From: Pavlovales sp. CCMP2436
Taxonomy: Eukaryota; Haptophyta; Pavlovophyceae; Pavlovales
Length of the DNA: 17,922 nt
Direction of reading: 5' to 3'
Assembly (NCBI GenBank): GCA_026770615.1
Contig: MU631629.1
Location: 14,328-32,249, forward strand
In this document: positions 1-7,791 of the stretch, piece by piece
Layout: each line of letters starts with the position of its first letter
Numbering within the stretch: position 1 is the first letter of the stretch
Program-made: the position numbers and the translations under genes
The notes under the pieces: model-generated
Databases searched by the model: none
What the model saw: only the letters and a program-made list of their open reading frames with translations
Told to the model about the DNA's origin: nothing

Positions 1-1046
1 GAGGAAGGCACGCAGCCTCTTGGAAGCGAGGTTCTCTGCCGCCAGGAAGGTCTCCAGCGGCACGCGGGGTCCAGTCGGCGGACCCACGGTGAGCACCAGC
101 TTGTTGACCTGCGCAGAGAAAGTGCTGAATTGCCGCAGCTCCTGAAGCGCGGACATGATGATCAGAACTTTGTCGTACGAGTTGTCGTCCTCCCCCACGC
201 CGTCTTCGAGGCGCAGCCACACGGCGACTGGGAAGAACCCCTGAAGGTTCTTGTACAACGCCTCCCAGGATGCTTGCCACACCGTCTTGAGAAGCTTCTC
301 AATTGTGGCGAAGGGCGCCGAAGTCCTCTGCTTGCCGCACTGTACCGCCGACTCGGAGGTGATGACGGCGACGCTTGCCTCGTGGGAGCGCAAGAGGCTC
401 GCATTCCGTTCCTTCAGCTTGAAAGACCAGGCCCGGAAGTCTTCATCCATCCTGGCGGATGCAGATTCGGCCTCCTCCCACATGAACTCAACGCTGGGCG
501 GTGTGGCCTGAGCTCCCTCTCCATCGACGCTCCCCTCTGCCGGGGTGGGCGTCTCGTACTTGCGCGCGATCGCCGCGCAGTCCAACTTAAAGTCGTTCGT
601 CAGGATAGCAAGCTTGCCTTCCATCTCGATCTCGAGCTTGGTGATCTTGGCTGCGGCAGTGCAGCCTGTGAGCTCCACCATGCTCTCGAGCAAAGCGATG
701 CTGTCCAACTGTGCCACGACCTTTCGTTCTCGAAGGACTTGTTGAGGAAGATCTCCTTGAACTCCTCGTAGTTGCGCGGGCTCGGGCCCTGCGCGCTTTC
801 CCAGCCCATCACGTGGACCGAGATGTGCTTGTCCTCCTTGGCCCACAGCAAGCGGTGGATCGAGAACCAGATGCTGTCGTGGATCACCGCGTGACCCAGT
901 ACCTTCTCCGTGAGCTGCATCCCCTCCGTGATCAGGAGGGTCACCTCAAGCGAGCTGATCGCAGCAACGATCTGCTGATGAGGCGTCAGCGGTGACTTCT
1001 TGGGAGAGTCCACTCCAGCGGCGGCGGCCGCCGGAGATGTCGACAT
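1..1046 (-). CDS. 5' part of an unrecognised protein gene, runs off the left edge, one frameshift
   Basis: I do not recognise the family. The reading begins at the ATG at 1046 (protein start MSTSPAAAAAG, a low-complexity Ala/Ser/Pro/Lys leader) and stays open for about 108 codons to the residues NKSFENE near 722. There the frame must change by one base; a second frame then stays open without a stop from about 720 to base 1, giving roughly 240 more codons (first residues VVAQLDSIALLESM). Both parts have the same composition: soluble, helix-rich, many Glu/Lys/Leu, with possible coiled coil around the KITKLEIEMEGKL segment. No signal peptide or membrane span is seen. The junction is at a short A run (cgaaagg on the coding strand), so a lost A, a sequencing error or a decayed gene are all possible. 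The uninterrupted 240-codon frame argues that it was a real gene. A transposon gag-like origin cannot be excluded. Confidence 0.6.
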
Positions 1047-1482
1047 GATAGGATTTCTCTCCTCGGCTAGGAGAAGGCACACTAGGCCAGTTACGGTTGT
1101 CCGTTGGACGCACTAGTCCAAGCGTGGACCTCGCGCGTCAACCTTACTCAGGATCTCTAGCTCACAATGGAGCGTCTCAACAGAAACAAGTATCTTAAAA
1201 CGTAACCGGAGTTTAAGGACCACTTTGTCCTAAAACTCTAGATACAGTGGAACTTCCTGTTCCTGGACTCCTCGTGTCCTATTCCGACCGTTGGGTTAAG
1301 GGCTCCCTTAACCCCGCCGACGAGCGCCGCCGACCGGTAGTGTGTTGTCGCAATGGGAGAAAGGATAACTATCCAGTAAAAACCCCTGTGAGCACCATCG
1401 AGCACTCATCAGCGGATGCCCTCGAGCACCCACACATCCGTCCACGCATCTGTGCGCGTACGAATGCTAACACAATGTGCCA
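1047..1482. other. Non-coding spacer upstream of the left-edge gene, with two hairpins
   Basis: This should hold the promoter and 5' UTR of the minus-strand gene starting at 1046, but I see no clear TATA box or initiator. Two inverted repeats stand out. One at 1212-1238 pairs agtttaaggac with gtcctaaaact (one mismatch, 5-6 nt loop). The other at 1293-1314 has perfect 10-bp arms (GGGTTAAGGG and its complement) separated by two bases. The open plus frame across 1247-1753 has no support as a gene. Confidence 0.4.
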
Positions 1483-1990
1483 AGGACATCGGCGTGTCCG
1501 GCAACTCAACGATGTAATATTTTTCAGTGGTGGTCATGAAGCACAGGTGCAGCTGAAGTCCTGCTGGAACGGCGGATTCACTTGCGATAGTGAGGGTCGT
1601 TACAGCGCTGCCCAGGTTAATTGGCCTCTTCATCTTTTTTTTTGCGCGAGTTTTCCGTTTTTTTTTTTTTGCGAGTGGTTTAAGCTGTTCGGTTTAAGCT
1701 CATTGGTCGATCCCAGGCGGTTAAGCTACATCGAACACGCAATAAGAAATTGACCAGAGACGGCGATGAAGTCACGTAAATCCAGATAATGGCCCTGTTC
1801 GCGTTTCGTTATCTATTAGCGCTTTGTTCGTTAATGAGCTTAAACCACTCGCGCAAAACTTGAATAGTTTGGAACTCGCGCTAAAAAAAACACGCAAAGC
1901 GGCCAAATAAACCTGGGCTGCGCTGTATGAACCGACGACGATGAGTAGATTCGAGCGGAATACATTAAAAATATATGTAATAAGATTAGA
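1483..1990 (+). repeat. Dispersed repeat X, copy 1, split by a TA-flanked MITE
   Basis: Bases 1483-1602 and 1926-1975 match, in order, the reverse complement of about 9645-9805. In translation both copies share a stretch like RVxQLNxVIFxSxG, followed in nucleotides by ggcggrttcact, tcgtta, tgaaccgacgacgatgag and gagcggaataca. The start of the short ORF found in the other copy (atgag..., MRGLERN) is recognisable here as MSRFERN but is stopped soon after. The match is interrupted exactly between tcgtta and tgaacc by the inverted-repeat element at 1603-1925. Identity is moderate, so this is an old element or a duplicated gene fragment; its class is not known. Confidence 0.55.
1603..1925. mobile_element. 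Tc1/mariner-like MITE with TA target duplication
   Basis: The ends are inverted repeats: left begins CAGCGCTGCCCAGGTT and the right end, reverse-complemented, begins CAGCGCAGCCCAGGTT. The arms stay alignable for about 110 bp, sharing tggcc, gcgcgagtt and gcgagtggtttaagct, around a loop of about 120 bp. TA lies on both sides (1601-1602 and 1926-1927). A second copy of the surrounding repeat at about 9690 reads tcgttatgaacc with no insert and a single TA, which is the expected empty site. TA duplication and CAG-type ends fit a non-autonomous Tc1/mariner/pogo-group element. No transposase is encoded. Confidence 0.8.
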
Positions 1991-2509
1991 ATGACGTGCG
2001 CTGTGTGCGCAGCTCACCGAACCAGCCACTTTTCACGGGGGCGGCTGCTATCTCCTTCCCCCGGCCACAATTCTGAACGAGGGCTCACTAGCCGGCCGGA
2101 CAGGGTGACTCAATAATCCTCCTCTTAAATGAAGAAACTTTCTTTTCTCAACAACAAGCTATACATCAAAAGGTCTGTTGGTTGTGTGTGCGAGCTTGGG
2201 TTCTGTTGGAGGTATGGCTCTTGTATATGCTCTTAGCTATTGCATATACTTAAGCTATACTGCCTACATGCCTGCCCGCAGCACACAGCACCGCACACAC
2301 TTACTGGCCACAACTCTGGCTCAGTTTAAATTGTGATTGCCATTCAGTGATCGCTCAGTTTGCCGTCCGCTACTGATCGCGTTGCACTGATCGCTCGTGA
2401 AGATCTAACTCGCTGTATTTGATCCTGCCGCCCGTCGAGACGACGGGCACCCTCTAGCGCCGCAAGGACTAGAGGAGAGACGGAGCGACCGGCTAACACC
2501 AACAGGTTC
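1991..2509. other. Non-coding stretch with the 3' flank of OTU copy A and several hairpins
   Basis: Bases about 2105-2155 (actcaataatcctcc, then ctta and an A/T-rich run) match 6722-6787 beside OTU copy B and probably mark the 3' end of that element family on the minus strand. Hairpins are seen at 2223-2249 (GTATATGC and GCATATAC, perfect 8-bp stem) and at 2430-2475. Otherwise I see no gene here. Confidence 0.45.
2430..2475. other. Two adjacent perfect hairpins in the 3' region of OTU copy A
   Basis: GCCCGTCG pairs with CGACGGGC around an AGA loop (2430-2448). Two bases on, CCTCTAG pairs with CTAGAGG around an 11-nt loop (2451-2475). Both stems are perfect. They lie between the OTU coding remnant and the presumed 3' end of the element, where some retroelements carry RNA structures. 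I cannot match them to a known ribozyme or RNA family. Confidence 0.4.
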
Positions 2510-3490
2510 CTCGAAAGTGAGTAGTGATGTCGCTGTGTATGACTCGTATCGGTATTTGTTCTGTACCTGCCATTCTGGGAGAGCGCATGGGTGTAGTTAT
2601 GGCGTGTGCTGGCTGTTTGCGTGGTTTCGCTCCCTTGTGTTTCCGGTTCTTGGTGCTTCTTGTGTCCATGGGCAGCCTCCTGTGAGTGGTACTGGGGCTT
2701 CTGTGAGCGTTGGTGTGCTGTTGGTGGGTGTCCAGGGTGGGCCTGCGCGCTAGAGTTCCAGGGTTCGGTGGACTTTCTTTCCGTCGGCGTGGTGCGTAGC
2801 TACTGTTATGTCAACGCGGAGGATAGTGGCTATGCTGTGAATCATGTTGTTGTTCATTCAGTGCTTGTCCGTTTCCTGGTATGATACCGACCACGGCTGG
2901 GAGGTAATTGTTTCCATGGGATCTGTGGGGAACTTGGTCGTTCGTCTGATTTTCATTTTTTTAGACTACGACTTACTTAATAGGAAGACAGGCAGCAGCA
3001 GTCAGGCAAATCTGATGTGTACGGCCGATGAATTCAGCCAGTGATCGTCCAGGTGGCGGGCCTACGCGGCTTCATGCCACGACCGCGTCTCTTGTCGCTG
3101 GTGGTATACGCCCTCAGCCCACTCCTCGGTGCCGTCGTCGTCTGCGCCACCGTGTGCCGCGCCGCCGCCACCGAATTTCAGGGATTTTGTGTGTTCTTGG
3201 TGATAGCAATTTGGCGTGAGATGTGGCTAGCTGACGAATTCTTGTGGCTTGTTGGAGGTGCTTTGGGTTGTGACCGTCAATTCACATTGCGGCGTAGAGG
3301 AGGCAGTTTCCGTCGCCTTTGACATTCATGTCGAGGCCAATGTATGGTGGAGTTTAGTCTATCGAGTTCACGTGCGCCTACTAATGTCCATTTATATTGT
3401 TTGGGCCCGGCGATTTTTTTTTTCCGTTTGTTGGCGGGTGCAGGCGGCGTGTCATCTTGTGCGTAAACACGTATATTACCCCGGGCATCG
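2510..3490 (-). pseudogene. OTU-family cysteine protease domain, transposon copy A (decayed)
   Basis: Read on the minus strand from about 3490. First comes a Lys-rich stretch (ANKRKKKIAGPK) and a helix KWTLVGARELDRLNST that parallels copy B. A frame change follows, then VKGDGNCLLYAAM with the catalytic DGNC cysteine motif at about 3303-3314. An in-frame TGA follows AAM, then a segment like RIRQLATSHAKLLSPRTHKI that aligns with RERAIAHARALPENV of copy B. About 200 bp unrelated to the other copies (roughly 2955-3165) interrupts. The domain resumes as RRTTKFPTDP, an in-frame TGA where copy B has Trp, then NNNMIHSIATILRVDITVA, and finally PIRVIHSDITTHFRGT with the catalytic His (about 2517). OTU proteases cleave ubiquitin-type linkages; this copy is dead, with three nonsense or frame lesions plus the insertion. 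Confidence 0.75.
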
Positions 3491-3496
3491 CCCTAT

Positions 3497-3605
3497 TATC
3501 ACCACTACGGTGTATTTCGACCGCTCTGATGTGCATTTGACTTACCGGCTGCACGGCGAGACGGGCGAGGTTAAGTATTTGTGAGACTCTTTCTTCCCAA
3601 TTGCT
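3497..3605 (+). repeat. 109-bp direct repeat, left copy (VYFDRSDVHL repeat)
   Basis: Matches 5592-5701 with only a few substitutions and one small indel. In plus-strand translation it reads TVYFDRSDVHLTYRLHGETGEV and then loses frame. The right-hand copy keeps the frame to a stop. The left edge coincides with the truncation point of OTU copy A. Confidence 0.85.
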
Positions 3606-3813
3606 GGCGTGTGAATGTTTGTTAGTTAGTTAGTATGACCCTTCAACACACCCGCATAAGCCCTGTGCGTTGAGGGAGGTGGCTTTCATGATATCTGCAG
3701 TGGGAAGGGGCGCTCAGCCTCCCTGAGAAGCAATCAGCCTTGATGAAGATGGCTACACTGTGTGTGTGCCGACCAGAAGCCACACGGCGACGCGGCCCAC
3801 GATGTGCCGCCTG
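3606..3813. other. Spacer between the direct repeat and the 1.65-kb inverted element
   Basis: No gene seen. It carries a short TTAG run (gttagttagttag) and, at its right end, the 8-bp sequence GCCGCCTG (3806-3813), which is the left target duplication of the following element. With the element removed this spacer is continuous with 5474 onward. Confidence 0.5.
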
Positions 3814-5465
3814 GGGTTGAGGTCACATCCGGATCCGTTTTACACATAATTCCGGATCCGTGTCGCGGATGGGTCAAAAGCGGATCCGTGGGGTCAGAAG
3901 CGGATCCACATGGGGTAGATGCGAATCCATGCGCGCTCTTGAACGAATAGCGGATCCGACCGGCGCTTCTGAGCGAGAAGCGGATCCGTGAGGTAAATGT
4001 CGGGCTGAAAATCTGTCTGTGTGAGATAATGGGCGCTAGACCCGTTGCAGACGCCATTGCTGAAAAGCGTAAATTTCGACATTAGCGATGAAACGTTACT
4101 TGTTCCCTTACCGTTACAAAATGGCGGAAGGCAGAGTTCGATTGGAATGGGGCACGCGCGTGCTCCTTGCGAGTGCCCCATTCCGATCAGTTCCTCGATC
4201 GGACCAGTGGATCGTGAGAGAGATCGAGTGGATTAACCTCCCGCAGAAGCGCAGGAAGCGCGCGCGCAGCATCAGCGCGCGCGTGGAAGGGCGGCAAGAG
4301 GCAGAAGGCATCTGCTGCACCATGCTCGCATGCCCCCTTCGAGGAGGAGGAGGAGAGGTGGTGCAGGAGGGCGACGAGGAGCTGGTAAACGAGGAGGAGG
4401 AGGTAGTGGTGTTGGAGGAGGAGGCGGAGGAGGTGGCTCTTCCTGCGCCGCGACGGCAAACGCCGTCGGCAGGACAAGGCGCAGCTCACCGAACATCTGC
4501 TTGCCGGCGGCGGCGCTGCCGGGCTCCAACCCTCGATGTGGCTGCGCTCACGGGGCTCGCCAAACATCTGCTTGCGCGCGTCGCGGTGGCAAGGGTGGGC
4601 TTCGTTCCGCACCAGCAGACTACCGCGGAGCACGCGCTGCTGGCCAATGCCGTGGCGAATTTTGGCTTTATACGCACCCGCGAACTGCGGGTCGGCACGC
4701 GCACATCATCATTGGCGTCGCGGCCGCTACCATTCACCATCGTCGCGCCCGATCTTAGCCTTCGGCCCGCACCCCGCTGACATGTCGGAAAATCGGCAAT
4801 TACGTTTGCAACGGGTCGCTCGTTACCATCGGAAAAAACTGTCCGAGCTATGTAGCCCGGGCATCACGGTACAGTCGGGCAGTAAGAAAGAAGAGAATCA
4901 GAGCGAGGCTTACTTTCTTAGCAAAATACGCATATACAAACAATAATTTACACATCCGAAAATAATATGCATTACTGTCACATCAAAAACTCTGAGTCTT
5001 TTCTTAATCGTATAATGCCGAGCTTCTTCCATGCCCGTCTATGACTGTAGGCGATAATGATGCCGTTGGCGGCGGTGATCGCCTAGGCGGCGGTAGGCAC
5101 CGACGCGGCGCTCGGCGGCGAGTTTTCTGCCCTGCCGCGGAATCTATCCGCTTCTCGCCTACCGCAACATCCGGGCTCGGACTACTCTATCGCACGTCGG
5201 GATCCGCTTCAAATCTACCGCGGATCCGCTTCTCTCCCTCCGTGAGGTCCGGGCTCAACTCAAACAGCGTGTGCAGCTTTTCAGCCCTCGCAGATCCGCT
5301 TTTCGCTCAGGAACGCCGGTCGGATTCGCTTTTCACTCAAGAGCGCGCGCGGATCCGCTTTTAGACCGTACGGATCCGCTTCTGACCCCACGGATCCGCT
5401 TCTGGCCCCTCCGCGACACGGATCCGGAAGTACATGAGAAACGGATCCGGATGTGCCCTTAACCC
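3814..5465. mobile_element. 1.65-kb foldback-type DNA element, long subterminal repeats, 8-bp TSD
   Basis: The ends are inverted: left begins GGGTTGAGGTCACATCC, right end (reverse complement) begins GGGTTAAGGGCACATCC. The arms continue inward for 200-300 bp and are built from tandem motifs of the type AGCGGATCCG with short spacers; they align in the same order (tgtcgcgga, gtggggtcagaagcgg, gcgcgctcttga, gaccggcg). GCCGCCTG directly flanks both ends (3806-3813 and 5466-5473), a clean 8-bp target duplication. No transposase is recognised inside. Long, internally repetitive arms fit a foldback-type element; an 8-bp duplication is known for hAT and P-like groups among others, so the superfamily is open. 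Confidence 0.8.
4030..5150. other. Interior of the foldback element: low-complexity ORFs, no identifiable gene
   Basis: The plus frame 4088-4780 encodes 230 residues with a Glu/Val-rich middle from a GAG/GGA-rich tract (about 4340-4440). The opposite strand is Pro/Leu-rich. Two imperfect copies of (t/c)cg(c)caaacatctgcttg occur at about 4487 and 4557, read on the minus strand as KQMFGE(L/P)R. A strong hairpin at 4138-4188 pairs ggaatggggcac with gtgccccattcc. Bases 4790-5040 are AT-rich with nothing recognisable. I cannot decide whether any frame here was ever a protein. Confidence 0.4.
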
Positions 5466-5510
5466 GCCGCCTGTCAGTGAGTGATATGGGAGAGATGCAA
5501 CCTCCGTTTG

Positions 5511-5703
5511 ATGCATATGAATGCGATCCTCAAGTCCCGCGAGCAGGCTGGACAAGACGCTGTAGCAGCGTGCCGTGGAAGCTGGAGTCCGTATCACCAC
5601 TGCGGTGTATTTCGACCGCTCTGATGTGCATTTGGCTTACCGGCTGCACGACGAGACGGGCGAGGTTGGGGTATTTGTGAGACTCTTTCTACCCAATTGC
5701 TAA
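5511..5703 (+). pseudogene. Fragment of an unrecognised ORF ending in the VYFDRSDVHL repeat, one frameshift
   Basis: From an ATG at 5511 the frame gives MHMNAILKSREQAGQDAVAA. One extra base (about 5571) shifts the frame to AVEAGVRITTAVYFDRSDVH, which stays open through HDETGEVGVFVRLFLPNC to TAA at 5701. The last 110 bp are the right copy of the direct repeat at 3497-3605. The family is not recognised. The conserved reading in the right copy and the drift in the left copy suggest that this frame was once coding. Confidence 0.4.
5592..5701 (+). repeat. 109-bp direct repeat, right copy
   Basis: Second copy of 3497-3605, same orientation. The two bracket the 1.65-kb foldback element but are not its ends, since the target duplications lie further in. 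If the element is removed the copies are about 325 bp apart. Confidence 0.85.
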
Positions 5704-5905
5704 TTTATATATACATATACGGGAGCCCTACAGGGCGCCGCGGCGCGACCGGCCGGTCGCAACCGCGACGCTCCACGAGATCGCCCGCTGCTTGCAAAGG
5801 CGGTGGCCCCCGACTGCAAGGGCGCGGGCGGGGATCTCAGGGAGGAGGCTCAACAACTGGAAGAAGAAGCACTGCGCTGATGGCACATTGCGGCCGGGGG
5901 CGGGG

Positions 5906-6217
5906 ATGCGCGTGGCGGCTCGGACCGCCAAGCGCCGCGCCGGCTTGCCGGCACGGCAGGAGGCGACCGTCGCCCCGCGCTCCTCCCCCGCGGCTGCTGG
6001 AAAGCCGAGAGCTAATGCTTCCTCCAGGGCACCAGCGAAGCCCGCGCAAACACGCACCTCGTCCGAATTTGATTCGGACGAGGACTCGGAGCTGCCGTCC
6101 GGCTCGGACGAGGACTCGGCGATGGAGGAGGATATCGACGAGTCGCTCTCGGACGCAATCGAGGCGATGGCTGCACGATGCTTCGTCGGCGGATCGAAAG
6201 GCGGATCGAAACGCTAG
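5906..6217 (+). CDS. Small hypothetical protein with acidic Ser/Asp-rich C-terminus
   Basis: ATG at 5906 gives 103 codons. The first half is Ala/Arg/Pro-rich and basic; the second is acidic (SSEFDSDEDSELPSGSDEDS, then MEEDIDESLSDAIEAMAA) and ends in a repeated GGSK motif made by two copies of ggcggatcgaaa. The same frame is open upstream to about 5680, including GISGRRLNNWKKKH, which resembles a short helix-turn-helix such as those in transposases, but that is weak. No start other than the 5906 ATG is evident, and this may be the remnant of a longer ORF. Function unknown. The opposite-strand ORF over the same bases looks like a shadow. Confidence 0.35.
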   Translation: MRVAARTAKRRAGLPARQEATVAPRSSPAAAGKPRANASSRAPAKPAQTRTSSEFDSDEDSELPSGSDEDSAMEEDIDESLSDAIEAMAARCFVGGSKGGSKR

Positions 6218-6602
6218 CTGGAGCAGGCCGCGCCGTGAGGCGCGGTAGCGCCGCTGCAGGCGCAACGCCGCGTTGCGAGAACGCGGAAGGGGGGCACTTG
6301 GCACTGCCCCCCGCTGTCCCTCGTCTCAGGCGGGCTGCGGACCCAGCTGTAGAGCGGGAAATTCAGCCTATCGAGGGATCTTCGGGGCGCCGCAGGGGCG
6401 GTAGGCAGCACCGCGCCGGGCGTACGACGGACCCGATTCTCTCCGCTGTCCAAGTGGGGCCCCGATGCCAGGCGGGGACTACGTGCTCAACGATTTGTTC
6501 ACCACGGGTGGGTGCTGCAATTTCAGACGACGCGAGGGAGAGCAGTGGAGGTCGGTCAGCGCGCCAGTCGAGAGTCGTCAGTCGTCGATCGTCGTGTGTC
6601 TG
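6218..6602. other. Non-coding GC-rich stretch with two perfect hairpins
   Basis: CGCAACG-ccg-CGTTGCG lies at 6261-6277, and GGGGGGCA pairs with TGCCCCCC around eight bases at 6289-6312. Both stems are perfect. They follow the small acidic ORF by about 45 bp. No protein or known RNA is recognised in the rest. Confidence 0.4.
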
Positions 6603-6735
6603 AACTGATCAGCGGTGGGGACGGTATCCGTGTGCTCGGGGTGGATCCCTGGATCTGAGTGTTTTTCAACACTTAAATCCAGTGAGATCCTCTCGGGGAC
6701 GGACGTTGAACTAGAAGCTTACACACTCAATAATC
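6603..6735 (+). repeat. Dispersed repeat R, copy 1
   Basis: Aligns with the reverse complement of about 12312-12465: shared blocks are cagcggtggggacggtatcc, gtgctcgg, ggatc, gtgt(t/a)tttc, cggacg and ttacacac. In one frame both read QRWGRYP, then SVF and RGRT. It abuts the 3' end of OTU copy B. Class unknown. Confidence 0.55.
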
Positions 6736-6787
6736 CTCCACTTATCTCATAAAAACTTCGCATAAAAACTCTCTCCTCATCTAAGGT
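6722..6787 (-). other. Presumed 3' terminus of the OTU element family, copy B
   Basis: On the minus strand the OTU ORF stop is followed within about 60 bp by ggaggattattgagt. The same block with similar upstream bases (aagtttct...) lies downstream of copy A at about 2105-2155. The alignment ends there in both, so this is probably the conserved 3' end of the retroelement. Confidence 0.45.
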
Positions 6788-7791
6788 GGTTGCGGTTGTT
6801 GGCCTGGGATAAGTGGTTTGGTTCCTCTGCAGTGTGAGCCGATGTTGCTGTGTATCACGCGAATGGGCGTGGGTCCGAGGTCTGTTTGTTTGGGTGTGTT
6901 TATCAGTGTGACTAGTGAATATTGTCGGAGCCTGCGTGCTCCTGGTCTTGGTGCTACTGGAGGCGCCCATTGGACACTTTTAAGTTGTTTTGGTAGTGGA
7001 TGGGCTGGGTGAGGTAAGTTGGGGTCTGGGCCTGCCATATGAATAAATAAGGTTGAGGTCACGTCTATTCCCACTTGCTTGTGAGTGGCTATTGCTATGT
7101 CGATCCGTAGGATGCTTGCTATGCTGTAGAACATGTTGTTGTGTATCCAACCGTCTTCCTTTGCCTGGTATGCCATCGACAACATGGGAGCGGTGCTGTT
7201 GCCACAGAGATCTGTTGGGTCTTCTTCGGGCCGTCTGAGGTCCAAGTGGTTCTGGACGTTTTCGGGTAGCGCCCGAGCGTGGGCTATGGCTCGTTCGCGA
7301 CGGTTCGCTGCTGCTTGTTTGTGACTTGCACCGCTGCCGTCAATTCCCATGGCTGCGTAGAGGAAACAGTTCCCATCACGCACAACGTCCATGTCCATGA
7401 GGTTTACGGTAGCATAGATTTTTTCGATTTCCCAGGTTCTCGCTGTTATCCATTGAATGATTATCTTGGGTTTCCCATGGCGGCACTTTTGAGCGCGTGG
7501 GCGTTTCGAGGGGATGTTGATGGTTAGTGTGCTGCCTCCATCTCTATCTTCTGTTGGAGTGTTGTTGACGGTTAGTGTGCTGCTTCCGGCTCCATTTCCT
7601 GTTGGAATGTTGGGTATGTCTGCGCCCTTTCTTGTGCGAGGTCGTTTGGGGGGGGGGTTGGGGGGTTGGAGATCCGCCCCTAGGCAGCCCGTCTGGCTTT
7701 CTTTTGTTTTTGTTGGGTGTCTATGTATTGCTGTTGGCGGCGGTAGAGGACGGCTGCGAACGCGTCGACATTGTGGGTGCTTGCCAAGTTG
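6781..7791 (-). CDS. OTU-family cysteine protease ORF of a LINE-like element, copy B (most intact)
   Basis: The frame is open from 7791 to the stop at 6781; the first ATG is at 7398, just before the domain. Upstream of that ATG the frame encodes a Pro/Lys-rich linker with two copies of STLT(V/I)N, then KRPRAQKCRHGKPK and a helix QWITARTWEIEKIYATVNL. The OTU domain follows: VVRDGNCFLYAAMGIDG with the catalytic Cys, then RERAIAHARALPENVQNHL, PTDLCGN, HNNMFYSIASILRIDIAIA, a Pro-rich loop, and finally TPIRVIHSNIGSHCRGT with a candidate catalytic His. In copies A and C the residue after this His is Phe, here Cys. Length and order fit a compact OTU domain of about 200 residues. It overlaps, in another frame, the end of the upstream LINE-tail ORF, so it was probably made as a fusion before a frameshift or as a second ORF. 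OTU domains are known from some retroelements; the cellular role here is unknown. Confidence 0.75.
   Translation of the reverse strand, partial: QLGKHPQCRRVRSRPLPPPTAIHRHPTKTKESQTGCLGADLQPPNPPPKRPRTRKGADIPNIPTGNGAGSSTLTVNNTPTEDRDGGSTLTINIPSKRPRAQKCRHGKPKIIIQWITARTWEIEKIYATVNLMDMDVVRDGNCFLYAAMGIDGSGASHKQAAANRRERAIAHARALPENVQNHLDLRRPEEDPTDLCGNSTAPMLSMAYQAKEDGWIHNNMFYSIASILRIDIAIATHKQVGIDVTSTLFIHMAGPDPNLPHPAHPLPKQLKSVQWAPPVAPRPGARRLRQYSLVTLINTPKQTDLGPTPIRVIHSNIGSHCRGTKPLIPGQQPQPP

Noticed and set aside
130..771. Plus-strand 213-codon ORF
   Set aside because: It is the complement of the long minus-strand frame with sensible composition; treated as a shadow.
4088..4780. 230-codon plus ORF inside the foldback element as a gene
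   Set aside because: Mostly low-complexity from GGA/GAG repeats, ORFs of similar size on the other strand, no domain.
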